A stretch of DNA of 64,000 nucleotides from Xylocopa sonorina (Eukaryota; Arthropoda; Insecta; Hymenoptera; Apidae): NCBI RefSeq assembly GCF_050948175.1, contig NW_027490149.1, forward strand, positions 186,001 to 250,000, given 5' to 3'. Shown piece after piece: positions 1-14,904 of the stretch (positions are counted from its first letter, which is position 1; every line of letters begins with the position of its first letter). The position numbers were made by a program, and so were the translations under genes. The notes beneath the pieces are model-generated. The model had not been told where the DNA came from, made no database searches, and saw nothing but the letters and a program-made list of their open reading frames with translations.

Positions 1-348
1 TAGAGTTCTTATGATTCTTAATACGCGATATTGCATCTCATTTCTATGTTTCATGGTAAGATATAATATGATTTGCGAAGTGTTATGTATTCCTCGTCTA
101 CACTTCAAATGAATGTGAATGCGATACTGCCTCGCTATGAAATAGCGTTTGCAGATGTATACGTATCGTAGCAATAGCTTTCTAATGCTTCTTAAAACGC
201 AATATCGCATCTCATTTCTATGTTTCATGATAAGATATAATATTCATTGCGGAGTGTTATGCATTCCTCGTCTACGATTCAAATGAATGTAAATGCGACA
301 CTTCCTTGCAAGGAAATAGCGTTTGCAGATGTCTACGTATCGAAGCAA

Positions 349-522
349 TAGAGTTCAAATGCTTCCTTAAACGAGATATTGCATCTCATATCTATGTTTC
401 ATGATAAGATATAATATTCATTGCGAAGTGTTATGCATTCCTCGACTACGATTCAAATGGATGTAAATGCGACACTTCCTTGCTAGGAAATAGCGTTTGC
501 AGATATCTACGCTTCGAAGCAA
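349..522. repeat. Monomer shared with a unit 57.8 kb away
   Basis: This type B unit has the unusual pair CTTCCTTAAACG and CAAATGGATGTAAATG. The same pair occurs together in the unit at 58112-58285, with few other differences. I saw neither variant elsewhere. Both sit in flanking contexts that otherwise differ. Confidence 0.75.
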
Positions 523-550
523 TAGAGTTCAAATGTTTCTAAAAACAAGA

Positions 551-561
551 TATTGCGTTCT
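551..561. other. One-base insertion in a monomer
   Basis: GCGTTCTCAATTC stands where related units read GCATCTCAATTC. The next monomer start falls at 698 rather than 697, confirming a +1 phase shift. Confidence 0.75.
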
Positions 562-1824
562 CAATTCTATGTTTCATGGTAAGATATAACATGATTTGCG
601 AAGTGTTATGTATTCCTCGCCTACACTTCAAATGAATGTAAATGCGACACTTCCTTGCTAGGAAATAGCGATTGCAGATGTCTACGTATCGTAGCAATAG
701 AGTTCATATGATTCTTAAAACGCGATATCGCATCTCATTTCTATGTTTCATGGTAAGATATAACATGATTTGCGAAGTGTTATGTATTTCTCGTCTACAC
801 TTCAAATGAATGTGAATGCGATACTTCCTCGCTAGGAAATAGCGTTTGCAGATGTATACGTATCGTAGCAATAGCTTTCTAATGCTTCTTAAAACGCGAT
901 ATCGCATCTCATTTCTATGTTTCATGGTAAGATATAATATGATTTGCGAAGTGTCATGTATTCCTCGTCTACACTTCAAATGTATGTAAATGCGACACTT
1001 CCTTGCAAGGAAATAGCGTTTGCAGATGTCTACGTATCGTAGCAATAGAGTTCTTATGATTCTTAAAACGCGATATCGCATCTCATTTCTATGGTTCATG
1101 GTAAGATATAACATGATTTGCGAAGTGTCATGTATTGCTCGTCTACACTTCAAATGATTGTGAATGCGATACTTCCTCGCTAGAAAATAGCGTTTGCAGA
1201 TGTCTACGTATCGTAGCAATAGCTTTCTAATGCTTCTTAAAACGCGATATCGAATCTCATTTCTATGTTTCATGGTAAGATATAATATTCATTACGAAGT
1301 GTTATGCATTCCTCGTCTACGATTCAAATGAATGTAAATGCGACACTTCTTTGCTAGGAAATAGCGTTTGCAAATGTCTACGTATCGTAGCAATAACTTT
1401 CTAATGCTTCTTAAAACGCGATATCGAATCTCATTTCTATGTTTCATGGTAAGATATAATATGATTTGCGAAGTATCATGCATTCCTCGTCTACACTTCA
1501 AATGAATGTAAATCCGACACTTCCTTGCAAGGAAATAGCGTTTGCAGATGTCTACGTATCGCAGCAATAGAGTTCAAATGCTTCTTAAAAAGAGATATTG
1601 GATCTCATATCTATGTTTCATGATAAGATATAATATTCATTGCGAAGTGTTATGCATTCCTCGTCTACGATTCAAATGAATGTAAATGCGACACTTCCTT
1701 GCAAGGAAATAGCGTTAGCAGAAGTCTACGTATCGTAGCAATAGAGTTCTTATGATTCTTAAAACGCGATATCGCATCTCATTTCTATGTTTCATGGTAA
1801 GATATAATATGATTTGCGAAGTAT

Positions 1825-3370
1825 TATGTATTCCTCGTCTACACTTCAAATGAATGTGAATGCGATACTTCCTCGCTAGGAAATAGCGTTTGCAGATGTC
1901 TACGTATCGTAGCAATACAGTTCTAATGCTTCTTAAAATGAGATATTGCATCTCATATCTATGTTTCATGATAAGATATAATATTCATTGCGGAGTGTTA
2001 TGCATTCCTCGTCTACGATTCAAATGAATGTAAACGCGACACTTCCTTGCAAGGAAATAGCGTTTGCAGATGTCTACGTATCGTAGCAATAGAGTTCTTA
2101 TGATTCTTAATACGCGATATTGCATCTCATTTCTATGTTTCATGGTAAGATATAATATGATTTGCGAAGTGTTATGTATTCCTCGTCTACACTTCAAATG
2201 AATGTGAATGCGACACTTCCTTGCTAGGAAATAGCGTTTGCAGATGTCTACGTATCGAAGCAATAGAGTTCAAATGCTTCTAAAAACAAGATATCGCATC
2301 TCAATTCTATGTTTCATGATAAGATGTAATATTCATTGCGAAGTGTTATGTATTCCTCGCCTACACTTCAAATGAATGTAAACGCGACACTTCCTCGCTA
2401 GGAAATAGCGTTTGCAGATGTCTACGTATCGTAGCAATAGCTTTCTAATGCTTCTTAAAACGCGATATCGCATCTCATTTCTATGTTTCATGGTAAGATA
2501 TAATATCCATTGCGAAGTGTTATGCATTCCTCGTCTACGAATCAAATGAATGTAAATGCTACACTTCCTTGCAAGGAAATAGCGTTTGCAGATGTCTACG
2601 TATCGTAGCGATAGAGTTTTTATGGTTCTTAAAAGGCGATATCGCATCTCATTTCTATGTTTCATGGTAAGGTATAATATGATATGCGAAGTGTTATGTA
2701 TTCCTCGTCTACACTTCAAATGAATGTGAATGCGATACTTCCTCGCTAGGAAATAGCGTTTGCAGATGTCTACGTATCGTAGCAATACAGTTCTAATGCT
2801 TCTTAAAATGAGATATTGCATCTCATATCTATGTTTCATGATAAGATATAATATTCATTGCGGAGTGTTATGCATTCCTCGTCTACGATTCAAATGAATG
2901 TAAACGCGACACTTCCTTGCAAGGAAATAGCGTTTGCAGATGTCTACGTATCGTAGCAATAGAGTTCATATGATTCTTAATACGCGATATTGCATCTCAT
3001 TTCTATGTTTCATGGTAAGATATAATATGATTTGCGAAGTGTTATGTATTCCTCGTCTACACTTCAAATGAATGTGAATGCGACACTTCCTTGCTAGGAA
3101 ATAGCGTTTGCAGATGTCTACGTATCGAAGCAATAGAGTTCAAATGCTTCTAAAAACAAGATATCGCATCTCAAATCTATGTTTCATGATAAGATGTAAT
3201 TTTCATTGCGAAGTGTTATGTATTCCTCGCCTACACTTCAAATGAATGTAAACGCGACACTTCCTCGCTAGGAAATAGCGTTTGCAGATGTCTACGTATC
3301 GTAGCAATAGCTTTCTAATGCTTCTTAAAACGCGATATCGCATCTCATTTCTATGTTTCATGGTAAGATA
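1825..3370. repeat. Tandem duplication of a five-monomer block
   Basis: The segment near 1825-2490 recurs 870 bp (5 x 174) later at about 2695-3370. Shared rare variants are AATACAGTTC, TTAAAATGAGATATTG, TTGCGGAGTG, TAAACGCGACAC, TTCTTAATACGCG and CTAAAAACAAGATATCG. Small differences (TCTTATGATTC against TCATATGATTC, CTCAATTC against CTCAAATC) show the copies have begun to diverge. Confidence 0.8.
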
Positions 3371-3842
3371 TAATATGATTTGCGAAGTATCATGTATTCC
3401 TCGTCTACACTTCAAATGAATGTAAATGCGACACTTCCTTGCTAGGAAATAGCGTTTGCAAATGTCTACATATCGTAGCAACAGTGTTCTAATGCTCCTT
3501 AAAACGCGATATCGCATCTCATTTCTATGTTTCGTGGTAAGATATAATATGATTTGCGAAGTATCATGTATTCCTCGTCTACATTTCAAATGAATGTAAA
3601 TGCGACACTTCCTTGCTAGGAAATAGCGATTGCAGATGTCTACGTATCGTAGCAATAGAGTTCATATGATTCTTAAAACGCGATATCGCATCTCATTTCT
3701 ATGTTTCATGGTAAGATATAATATGATTTGCGAAGTGTTATGTATTCCTCGCCTAAACTTCAAATGAATGTAAATGCTACACTTCTTTGCTAGGGAATAG
3801 CGTTTGCAAATGTCTACGTACCGTAGCAATAGTGTTCAAATG

Positions 3843-3852
3843 CTTCTTAAAC
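3843..3852. other. One-base deletion in a monomer
   Basis: CTTCTTAAACGCG has three A where the consensus has four. Monomer phase returns from +1 (start at 3830) to 0 (start at 5047). Confidence 0.75.
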
Positions 3853-6800
3853 GCGATATCGCATCTCATTTCTATGTTTCATGGTAAGATATAATATGAT
3901 TTGCGAAGTATCATGTATTCCTCGTCTACACTTCAAATGAATGTAAATGCGACACTTCCTTGCAAGGAAATAGCATTTGCAGATGTCTACGTATCGAAGC
4001 AATAGAGTTCAAATGCTTCTTAAAACGAGATATTGCATCTCATTTCTATGTTTCATGGTAAGATATAATATGATTTGCGAAGTATCATGTATTCCTCGTC
4101 TACCCTTCAAATGAATGTGAATGCGACACTTCCTCGCTAGGAAACAGCGTTTGCAGATGTCTACGTATCGTAGCAATAGAGTTCTAACGCTTCTTAAAAC
4201 GCGATATCGCATCTCATTTCTATGTTTCATGGTAAGATATAATATGATTTGCGAAGTGTTATGTATTCCTCGCCTACACTTCAAATGAATGTAAATGCGA
4301 CTCTTCCTTGCTAGGAAATAGCGTTTGCAGATGTCTACGTATCGAAGCAATAGTGTTCAAATGCTTCTTAAAACGAGATATTGCATCTCATATCTATGTT
4401 TCCTGATAAGATATAATATTCATTGCGAAGTGTTATGCATTCCTCGTCTACGATTCAAATGAATGTAAATGCGACACTTCCTTGCAAGGAAATAGCGTTT
4501 GCAGAATTCTACGTATCGTAGCAATAGTGTTCTTATGATTCTTAAAATGCGATATTGCATCTCATTTCTATGTTTCATGGTAAGATATAATATGATTTGC
4601 GAAGAATCATGTATTCCTCGTCTACACTTCAAATGAATGTAAATGCGACACTTCCTTGCTAGGAAATAGCGATTGCATATGTCTACGTATCGTAGCAATA
4701 GAGTTCATATGATTCTTAAAACGCGATATCGCATCTCATTTCTATGTTACATGGTAAGATATAACATGATTTGCGAAGTGTTATGTATTCCTCGTCTACA
4801 CTTCAAGTGAATGTAAATGCGATACTTCCTCGCTAGAAAATAGCGTTTGCAGATGTCTACGTATCGTAGCAATAGCTTTCTAATGCTTCTTAAAACGCGA
4901 TATCGCATCTCATTTCTATGTTTCATGGTAAGATATAATATTCATTGCGAAGTGTTATGCATTCCTAGTCTACGAATCAAATGAATGTAAATGCGACACT
5001 TCCTCGCTAGGAAATAGCGTTTGCAAATGTCTACCTATCGTAGCAATAGTGTTCTAATTCTTCTTAAAACGCGATATCGCATCTCATTTCTATGTTTCAT
5101 GGTAAGATATAATATGATTTGCGAAGTATCATGTATTCCTCGTCTACACTTCAAATGAATGTGAATGCGACACTTCCTCGCTAGGAAACAGCGTTTGCAG
5201 ATGTCTACGTATCGTAGCAATAGAGTTCTAACGCTTCTTAAAACGCGATATCGCATCTCATTTCTATGTTTCATGGTAAGATATAATATGATTTGCGAAG
5301 TGTTATGTATTCCTCGTCTACACTTCAAATGAATGTAAATGCGACACTTCCTTGCTAGGAAATAGCGTTTGCAAATGTCTACATATCGTAGCAACAGTGT
5401 TCTAATGCTTCTTAAAACGCGATATCGGATCTCATTTCTATGTTTCATGGTAAGATATAATATGATTTGCGAAGTATCATGTATTCCTCGTCTACACTTC
5501 AAATGAATGTAAATGCGACACTTCCTTGCTAGGAAATAGCGATTGCAGATATCTACGTATCGTAGCAATAGAGTTCATATGATTCTTAAAACGCGATATC
5601 GCATCTCATTTCTATGTTTCATGGTAAGATATAACATGATTTGCGAAGTGTCATGTATTCCTCGCCTACTCTTCAAATGAATGAAAATGGCATACTTCCC
5701 TGATAGGAAATAGCGTCTGCAGATGTCCAGGTATCGTAGCATTAGCTTTCTAATGCTCCTTAAAACGCGATATCGCATCTCATTTCTATGTTTCATGGTA
5801 AGGTATAATATGATATGCGAAGTGTTATGTATTCCTCGTCTACACTTCAGATGATTGTAAATGTGACATTTCCTTGCAACGAAATAGCGTTAGCAGATAT
5901 CTACGTATCGTAGCAATAGAGTTCTTATGATTCTTAAAACGCGATATCGCATCTCATTTCTATGTTTCATGGTAAGATGTAATATGATTTGAGAAGTGTA
6001 ATGCATTCCTCGTCTACGATTCAAATGAATGTAAATGCGACACTTCCTTGCAAGGAAATAGCGTCTGCAGAAGTCTAGGTATCGTAGCAACACAGTTCTA
6101 ATTATTCTTAAAACTCGATATCGCATCTCATTTCTACGTTTCATGGTAAGATGTAATATGATTTGCGAAGTGTAATGCATTCCCCGTCTACGATTCAAAT
6201 GAATGTAAATGCGACACTTCCTTGCAAGGAAATAGCGTTTGCAGATGTCTACGTATCGTAGCAATAGAGTTCTTATGATTCTTAAAACGCGATATCGCAT
6301 CTCATTTCTATGTTTCATGGTAAGATATAACATGATTTGCGAAGTGTTATTTATTCCTCGTCTACACTTCAAATGAATGTGAATGCGATACTTCCTCGCT
6401 AGGAAATAGCGTTTGCAGATGTCTACGTATCGTGGCAATAGCTTTCTAGTGCTTTTTGAAACGCGATAACGCATCTCATTTCTATGGTCTATGGTAAGAT
6501 ATATCATGACTTGCGAAGTGTTATGTATTCCTCGTCTACACTTCAAATGAATGTAAATGCGACACTTCCTTGCTAGGAAATAGCGATTGCAGATGTCTAC
6601 GTATCGTAGCAATAGAGTTCATATGATTCTTAAAACGCGATATCGCATCTCATTTCTATGTTTCATGGTAAGATATAACATGATTTGCGAAGTGTTATGT
6701 ATTCCTCGTCTACACTTCAAATGAATGTAAATGCGATACTTCCTCGCTAGGAAATAGCGTTTGCAGATGTCTACGTATCGTAGCAATAGCTATCTAATGC

Positions 6801-9800
6801 TTCTTAAAACGCGATATCGCATCTCATTTCTATGTTTCATGGTAAGATATAATATGATTTGCGAAGTATCATGTATTCCTCGTCTACACTTCAAATGAAT
6901 GTAAATGCGACACTTCCTTGCTAGGAAATAGCGATTGCAGATGTCTACGTATCGTAGCAATCGAGTTCATATGATTCTTAAAACGCGATATCGCATCTCA
7001 TTTCTATGTTTCATGGTAAGATATAACATGATTTGCGAAGTGTTATGTATTCCTCGTCTACACTTCAAATGAATGTGAATGCGACACTTCCTCGCTAGGA
7101 AACAGCGTTTGCAGATGTCTACGTATCGAAGCAATAGAGTTGAAATGCTTCTTAAAACGAGATATTGCATCTCATATCTATGTTTCCTGATAAGATATAA
7201 TATTCATTGCGAAGTGTTATGCATTCCTCGTCTACGATTCAAATGAATGTAAATGCGACACTTCCTTGCAAGGAAATAGCGTTTGCAGAAGTCTACGTAT
7301 CGTAGCAATAGAGTTCTTATGATTCTTAAAATGCGATATTGCACCTAATTTCTATGTTTCATGGTAAGATATAACATGATTTACGAAGTGTTATGTATTC
7401 CTCGTCTACACTTCAAATGAATGTAAATGCGACACTTCCTTGCTAGGAAATAGCGTTTGCAAATGTATACATATCGTAGCAACAGTGTTCTAATGCTTCT
7501 TAAGACGCGATATCGCATCTCATTTCTATGTTTCATGGTAAGATATAATATGATTTGCGAAGTATCATGTATTCCTCGTCTACACTTCAAATGAATGTAA
7601 ATGCGACACTTCCTTGCTAGGAAATAGCGATTGCAGATGTCTACGTATCGTAGCAATAGAGTTCATATGATTCTTAGAACGCGATATCGCATCTCATTTC
7701 TATGTTTCATGGTAAGATATAATATGATTTGCGAAGTGTTATGTATTCCTCGCCTAAACTTCAAATGAATGTAAATGCTACACTTCTTTGCTAGGGAATA
7801 GCGTTTGCAAATGTCTACGTACCGTAGCAATAGAGTTCAAATGCTTCTTAAAACGCGATATCGCATCTCATTTCTATGTTTCATGGTAAGATATAATATG
7901 ATTTGCGAAGAATCATGTATTCCTCGTCTACACTTCAAATGAATGTAAATGCGACACTTCCTTGCTAGGAAATAGCGATTGCATATGTCTACGTATCGTA
8001 GCAATAGAGTTCATATGATTCTTAAAACGCGATATCGCATCTCATTTCTATGTTACATGGTAAGATATAACATGATTTGCGAAGTGTTATGTATTCCTCG
8101 TCTACACTTCAAGTGAATGTAAATGCGATACTTCCTCGCTAGAAAATAGCGTTTGCAGATGTCTACGTATCGTAGCAATAGCTTTCTAATGCTTCTTAAA
8201 ACGCGATATCGCATCTCATTTCTATGTTTCATGGTAAGATATAATATTCATTGCGAAGTGTTTTGTATTCCTCGTCCACACTTCAAATGAATATGAATGC
8301 GACATTTCCTTGTTAGGAAATAGCGATTGCAGATGTCTACGTATCGTAGCAATAGAGATCATATGATTCTTAAAACGCGATATCGCATCTCATTTCTATG
8401 TTTCATGGTAAGACATAACATGATTTGCGAAGTGTTATGTATTCCTCGTCTACACTTCAAATGAATGTGAATGCGATACATCCTCGCTAGGAAATAGCGT
8501 TTGCAGATGTCTACGTATCGTAGCAATAGCTTTCTAATGCTTCTTAAAACGCGATATCGCATCTCATATCTATGTTTCCTGATAAGATATAATATTCATT
8601 GCGAAGTGTTATGCATTCCTCGTCTACGATTCAAATGAATGTAAATGCGACACTTCCTTGCAAGGAAATAGCGTTTGCAGAATTCTACGTATCGTAGCAA
8701 TAGAGTTCTTATGATTCTTAAAATGCGATATTGCATCTCATTTCTATGTTTCATGGTAAGATATAATATGATTTGCGAAGTATCATGTATTCCTCGTCTA
8801 CACTTCAAATGAATGTGAATGCGACACTTCCTCGCTAGGAAACAGCGTTTGCAGATGTCTACGTATCGTAGCAATAGAGTTCTAACGCTTCTTAAAACGC
8901 GATATCGCATCTCATTTCTATGTTTCATGGTAAGATATAATATGATTTGCGAAGTGTTATGTATTCCTCGTCTACACTTCAAATGAATGTAAATGCGACA
9001 CTTCCTTGCTAGGAAATAGCGTTTGCAAATGTCTACATATCGTAGCAACAGTGTTCTAATGCTTCTTAAAACGCGATATCGGATCTCATTTCTATGTTTC
9101 ATGGTAAGATATAATATGATTTGCGAAGTATCATGTATTCCTCGTCTACACTTCAAATGAATGTAAATGCGACACTTCCTTGCTAGGAAATAGCGATTGC
9201 AGATATCTACGTATCGTAGCAATAGAGTTCATATGATTCTTAAAACGCGATATCGCATCTCATTTCTATGTTTCATGGTAAGATATAACATGATTTGCGA
9301 AGTGTTATGCATTCCTCGTCTACACTTCAAATGAATGTGAATGCGATACATCCTCGCTAGGAAATAGCGTTTGCAGATGTCTACGTATCGTAGCATTAGC
9401 TTTCTAATGCTCCTTAAAACGCGATATCGCATCTCATTTCTATGTTTCATGGTAAGATATAATATTCATTGCGAAGTGTTATGCATTCCTCGTCTACGAA
9501 TCAAATGAATGTAAATGCGACACTTCCTTGCAAGGAAATAGCGTTTGCAGATGTCTACGTATCGTAGCGATAGAGTTTTTATGACTCTTAAAAGGCGATA
9601 TCGCATCTCATTTCGATGTTTCATGGTAAGGTATAATATGGTATGCGAAGTGTTATGTGTTCCTCGTCTACACTTCAAATGATTGTAATTGTGACATTTC
9701 CTTGCAACGAAATAGCGTTTGCAGATGTCTACGTATCGTAGCAATAGAGTTCTTATGATTCTTAAAACGTGATATCGCATCTCATTTCTATATTTCATGG

Positions 9801-11621
9801 TAAGACATAATATGATTTGCGAAGTGTCATGTATTCCTCGTCTACACTTCAAATGAATGTAAATGCGACACTTCTTTGCTAGGAAATAGCGTTTGCAAAT
9901 GTCTACGTATCGTAGCAATAGTGTTCTAAAGTTTCTTAAAACGCGATATCGCATCTCATTTCTATGTTTCATGGTAAGATATGATATGATTTGCGAAGTA
10001 TCATGTATTCCTCGTCTACACTTCAAATGAATGTAAATGCGACACTTCCTTGCAAGGAAATAGCGTTTGCAGATGTCTACGTATCGAAGCAATAGAGTTC
10101 AAATTCTTCTTAAAACGAGATATTGCATCTCATATCTATGTTTCATGATAAGATATAATATTCATTGCGAAGTGTTATGCATTCCTCGTCTACGATTCAA
10201 ATGAATGTAAATGCGACACTTACTTGCAAGGAAATAGCGTTTGCAGATGTCTACGTATCGTAGCAATAGCTTTCTAGTGCTTCTCAAAACGCGATATCGC
10301 ATCTCATTTCTATGTTTCATGGTAAGATATAACATGATTTGCGAAGTGTTATGTATTCCTCGTCTACACTTCAAATGAATGTGAATGCGATACATCCTCG
10401 CTAGGAAATAGCGTTTGCAGATGTCTACGTATCGTAGCAATAGCTTTCTAATGCTTCTTAAAACGCGATATCGCATCTCATTTCTATGTTTCATGGTAAG
10501 ATATAACATGATTTGCGATGTGTTTTGTATTCCTCGTCCACACTTCAAATGAATATGAATGCGACATTTCCTTGTTAGGAAATAGCGATTGCAGATGTCT
10601 ACGTATCGAAGCAGTAGAGTTCAAATGCTTCTTAAAACGAGATATTGCATCTCATATCTATGTTTCATGATAAGATATAATATTCATTGCGAAGTGTTAT
10701 GCATTCCTCGTCTACGCTTCAAATGAATGTAAATGCGACACTTCCTTGCTAGGAAATAGCGATTGCAGATGTCTACGTATCGTAGCAATAGAGTTCATAT
10801 GATTCTTAAAACGCGATATCGCATCTCATTTCTATGTTTTATGGTAAGATATAACATGATTTGCGAAGTCTTATGTATTCCTCGTCTACACTTCAAATGA
10901 ATGTGATTGCGATACTTCCTCGCTAGGAAATAGCGTTTGCAGATGTCTACGTATCGTTAGCAATAGCTTTCTAATGCTTCTTAAAACGCGATATCGCATC
11001 TCATTTCTATGTTTCGTGGTAAGATATAATATGATTTGCGAAGTGTCACGTATTCCTCGTCTACATTTCAAATGAATGTAAATGCGACACTTCCTAGCAA
11101 GGAAATAGCGTTTGCAAATGTCTACATATCGTAGCAACAGTGTTCTAATGCTTCTTAAAACGCGATATCGCATCTCATTTCTATGTTTCATGGTAAGATA
11201 TAATATGATTTGCGAAGTATCATGTATTCCTCGTCTACACTTCAAATGAATGTAAATGCGATACTTCCTCGCTAGGAAATAGCGTTTGCAGATGTCTACG
11301 TATCGTAGCAATAGCTTTCTAATGCTTCTTAAAACGCGATATCGCATCTCATTTCTATGTTTCATGGTAAGATATAATATGATTTGCGAAGTATCATGTA
11401 TTCCTCGTCTACACTTCAAATGAATGTAAATGCGATACTCCCTCGCTAGGAAATAGCGTCTGCAGATGTCTACGTATCGTAGCAATAGCTTTCTAATGCT
11501 CCTTAAAACGCGATATCGCATCTCATTTCTATGTTTCATGGTAAGATATAATATTCATTGCGAAGTGTTATGCATTCCTCGTCTACGATTCAAATGAATG
11601 TAAATGCGACACTTCCTCGCT

Positions 11622-11969
11622 AGGAAATAGCGTTTGCAAATGTTTACCTATCGTAGCAATAGTGTTCTAATGCTTCTTAAAACGCGATATCGCACCTCAT
11701 TTCTATGTTTCATGGTAAGATATAATATGATTTGCGAAGTATCATGTATTCCTCGTCTACACTTCAAATGAATGTGAATGCGACACTTCCTCGCTAGGAA
11801 ATAGCGTTTGCAAATGTTTACCTATCGTAGCAATAGTGTTCTAATGCTTCTTAAAACGCGATATCGCACCTCATTTCTATGTTTCATGGTAAGATATAAT
11901 ATGATTTGCGAAGTATCATGTATTCCTCGTCTACACTTCAAATGAATGTGAATGCGACACTTCCTCGCT
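11622..11969. repeat. Back-to-back duplication of a single monomer
   Basis: Two adjacent units share the rare combination AAATGTTTACCTATCG, GTGTTCTAATGC and GCACCTCATTTC, with starts 174 bp apart (rare motif near 11637 and 11811). They look identical or nearly so, which indicates a recent one-unit duplication inside the otherwise diverged domain 1. A similar one-unit duplication marked by CCTCGTCAACGATTC lies near 12108 and 12282. Confidence 0.75.
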
Positions 11970-14890
11970 AGGAAACAGCGTTTGCAGATGTCTACGTATC
12001 GTAGCGATAGAGTTTTTACGATTCTTAAAAGGCGATATCGCATCTCATTTCTATGTTTCATGGTAAGATATAATATTCATTGCGAAGTGTTATGCATTCC
12101 TCGTCAACGATTCAAATGAATGTAAATGCGACACTTCCTCGCTAGGAAATAGCGTTTGCAGATGTCTACGTATCGCAGCAATAGCTTTCTAATGCTTCTT
12201 TGAACGCGATATCGCATCTCATTTCTATGTTTCATGGTAAGATATAATATTCATTGCGAAGTGTTATGCATTCCTCGTCAACGATTCAAATGAATGTAAA
12301 TGCGACACTTCCTCGCTAGGAAATAGCGTTTGCAGATGTCTACGTATCGTAGCAATAGCTTTCTAGTGCTTCTTAAAACGCGATATCGCATCTCATTTCT
12401 ATGTTTTATGGTAAGATATAACATGATTTGCGAAGTATCATGTATTCCTCGTCTACACTTCAAATGAATGTAAATGCGACACTTCCTTGCAAGGAAATAG
12501 CGTTTGCAGATGTCTACGTATCGAAGCAATACAGTTCAAATGCTTCTTAGAACGAAATATTGCATCTCATATCTATGTTTCATGATAAGATATAATATTC
12601 ATTGCGAAGTTTTATGCATTCCTCGTCTACACTTCAAATGAATGTAAATGCGACACTTCCTTGCTAGGAAATAGCGATTGCAGATGTCTACGTATCGTAG
12701 CAATAGAGTTCATATAATTCTTAAAACGCGATATCGCATATCATTTCTATGTTTCATGGTAAGATATAATATGATTTGCGAAGTATCATGTATTCCTCGT
12801 CTACACTTCAAATGAATGTAAATGCGATACTTCCTCGCTAGGAAATAGCGTTTGCAGATGTCTACGTATCGTAGCAATAGTGTTCTAATGCTTCTTAAAA
12901 CGCGATATCGCATCTCATTTCTATGTTTCATGGTAAGATATAATATGATTTGCGAAGTGTTATGTATTCCTCGTCTACATTTCAAATGAATGTAAATGCG
13001 TCACTTCTTTGCTAGGAAATAGCGTTTGCAAATGTTTACCTATCGTAGCAATAGTGTTCTAATGCTTCTTAAAACGCGATATCGCATCTCATTTCTATGT
13101 TTTATGGTAAGATATAATATGATTTGCGAAGTATCATGTATTCCTCCTCTACACTTCAAATGAATGTGAATGCGACACTTCCTCGCTAGGAAACAGCGTT
13201 TGCAGATGTCTACGTATCGTAGAGATAGAGTTTTTACGATTCTTAAAAGGCGATATCGCATCTCATTTCTATGATTCATGGTAAGGTATAATATGTAATG
13301 CGAAGTGTTATGTATTCCTCGTCTACACTTCAAATGAATGTAAATGTGACATTTCCTTGCAACGAAATAGCGTTTGCAAATGTCTACGTATCGTAGCAAT
13401 AGAGTTCATATGATTCTTAAAACGCGATATCGCATCTCATTTCTATGTTTCGTCGTAATATATAACATGATTTGCGAAGTGTTATGTGTTCCTAGTCTAC
13501 ACTTCAAATGAATGTAAATGCGATACTTCCTTGCAAGGAAATAGCGTTTGCAGATGTCTACGTATCGAAGCAATACAGTTCAAATGCTTCTTAGAACGAA
13601 ATATTGCATCTCATATCTATGTTTCATGATAAGATATAATATTCATTGCGAAGTGTTATGCATTCCTCGTCTACACTTCAAATGAATGTAAATGCGACAC
13701 TTCCTTGCTAGGAAATAGCGATTGCAGATGACTACGTATCGTAGCAATAGAGTTCATATGATTCTTAAAACGCGATATCGCATCTCATTTCTATGTTTTA
13801 TGGTAAGATATAACATGATTTGCGAAGTGTTATGTATTCCTCGTCTACACTTCAAATGAATGTGATTGCGATACTTCCTCGCTAGGAAATAGCGTTCGCA
13901 GATGTCTACGTATCGTTAGCAATAGCTTTCTAATGCTTCTTAAAACGCGATATCGCATCTCATTTCTATGTTTCATGGTAAGATATAATATGATTTGCGA
14001 AGTGTCACGTATTCCTCGCCTACATTTCAAATGAATGTAAATGCGACACTTCCTAGCAAGGAAATGGCGTTTGCAGATGTCTACGTATCGTAGCAATAGC
14101 TTTCTAATGCTTCTTAAAACGCGATATCGCATCTCATTTCTATGTTTCAAGGTAAGATATAACATGATTTGCGAAGTGTTATGTATTCCTCGTCTACACT
14201 TCAAATGAATGTAAATGCGACACTTCTTTGCTAGGAAATAGCGTTTGCAAATGTCGACATATCGTAGCAACAGTGTTCTAATGCTTCTTAAAACGCGATA
14301 TCGCACCTCATTTCTATGTTTCATGGTAAGATATAATATGATTTGCGAAGTATCATGTATTCCTCGTCTACACATCAAATGAATGTAAATGCGACACTTC
14401 CTTGCAAGGAAATAGCGTTTGCAGATGTCTACGTATCGAAGCAATACAGTTCAAATGCTTCTTAGAACGAAATAATGCATCTCATATCTATGTTTCATGA
14501 TAAGATATAATATTCATTGCGAAGTGTTATGCATTCCTCGTCTACACTTCAAATGAATGTAAATGCGACACTTCCTTGCTAGGAAATAGCGATTGCAGAT
14601 GTCTACGTATCGTAGCAATAGAGTTCATATGATTCTTAAAACGCGATATCGCATATCATTTCTATGTTTCATGGTAAGATATAATATGATTTGCGAAGTA
14701 TCATGTATTCCTCGTCTACACTTCAAATGAATGTAAATGCGATACTTCCTCGCTAGGAAATAGCGTTTGCAGATGTCTACGTATCGTTAGCAATAGCTTT
14801 CTAATGCTTCTTAAAACGCGATATCACATCTCATTTCTATGTTTCATGGTAAGATATAATATGATTTGCGAAGTGTCACGTATTCCTCGT

Positions 14891-14904
14891 CTACATTTAA
14901 ATGA
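14891..14904. other. One-base deletion in a monomer
   Basis: CTACATTTAAATGAATG lacks the C seen in the related CTACATTTCAAATGAATG units near 11065 and 14025. It offsets one of the T insertions in the phase count. Confidence 0.75.
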
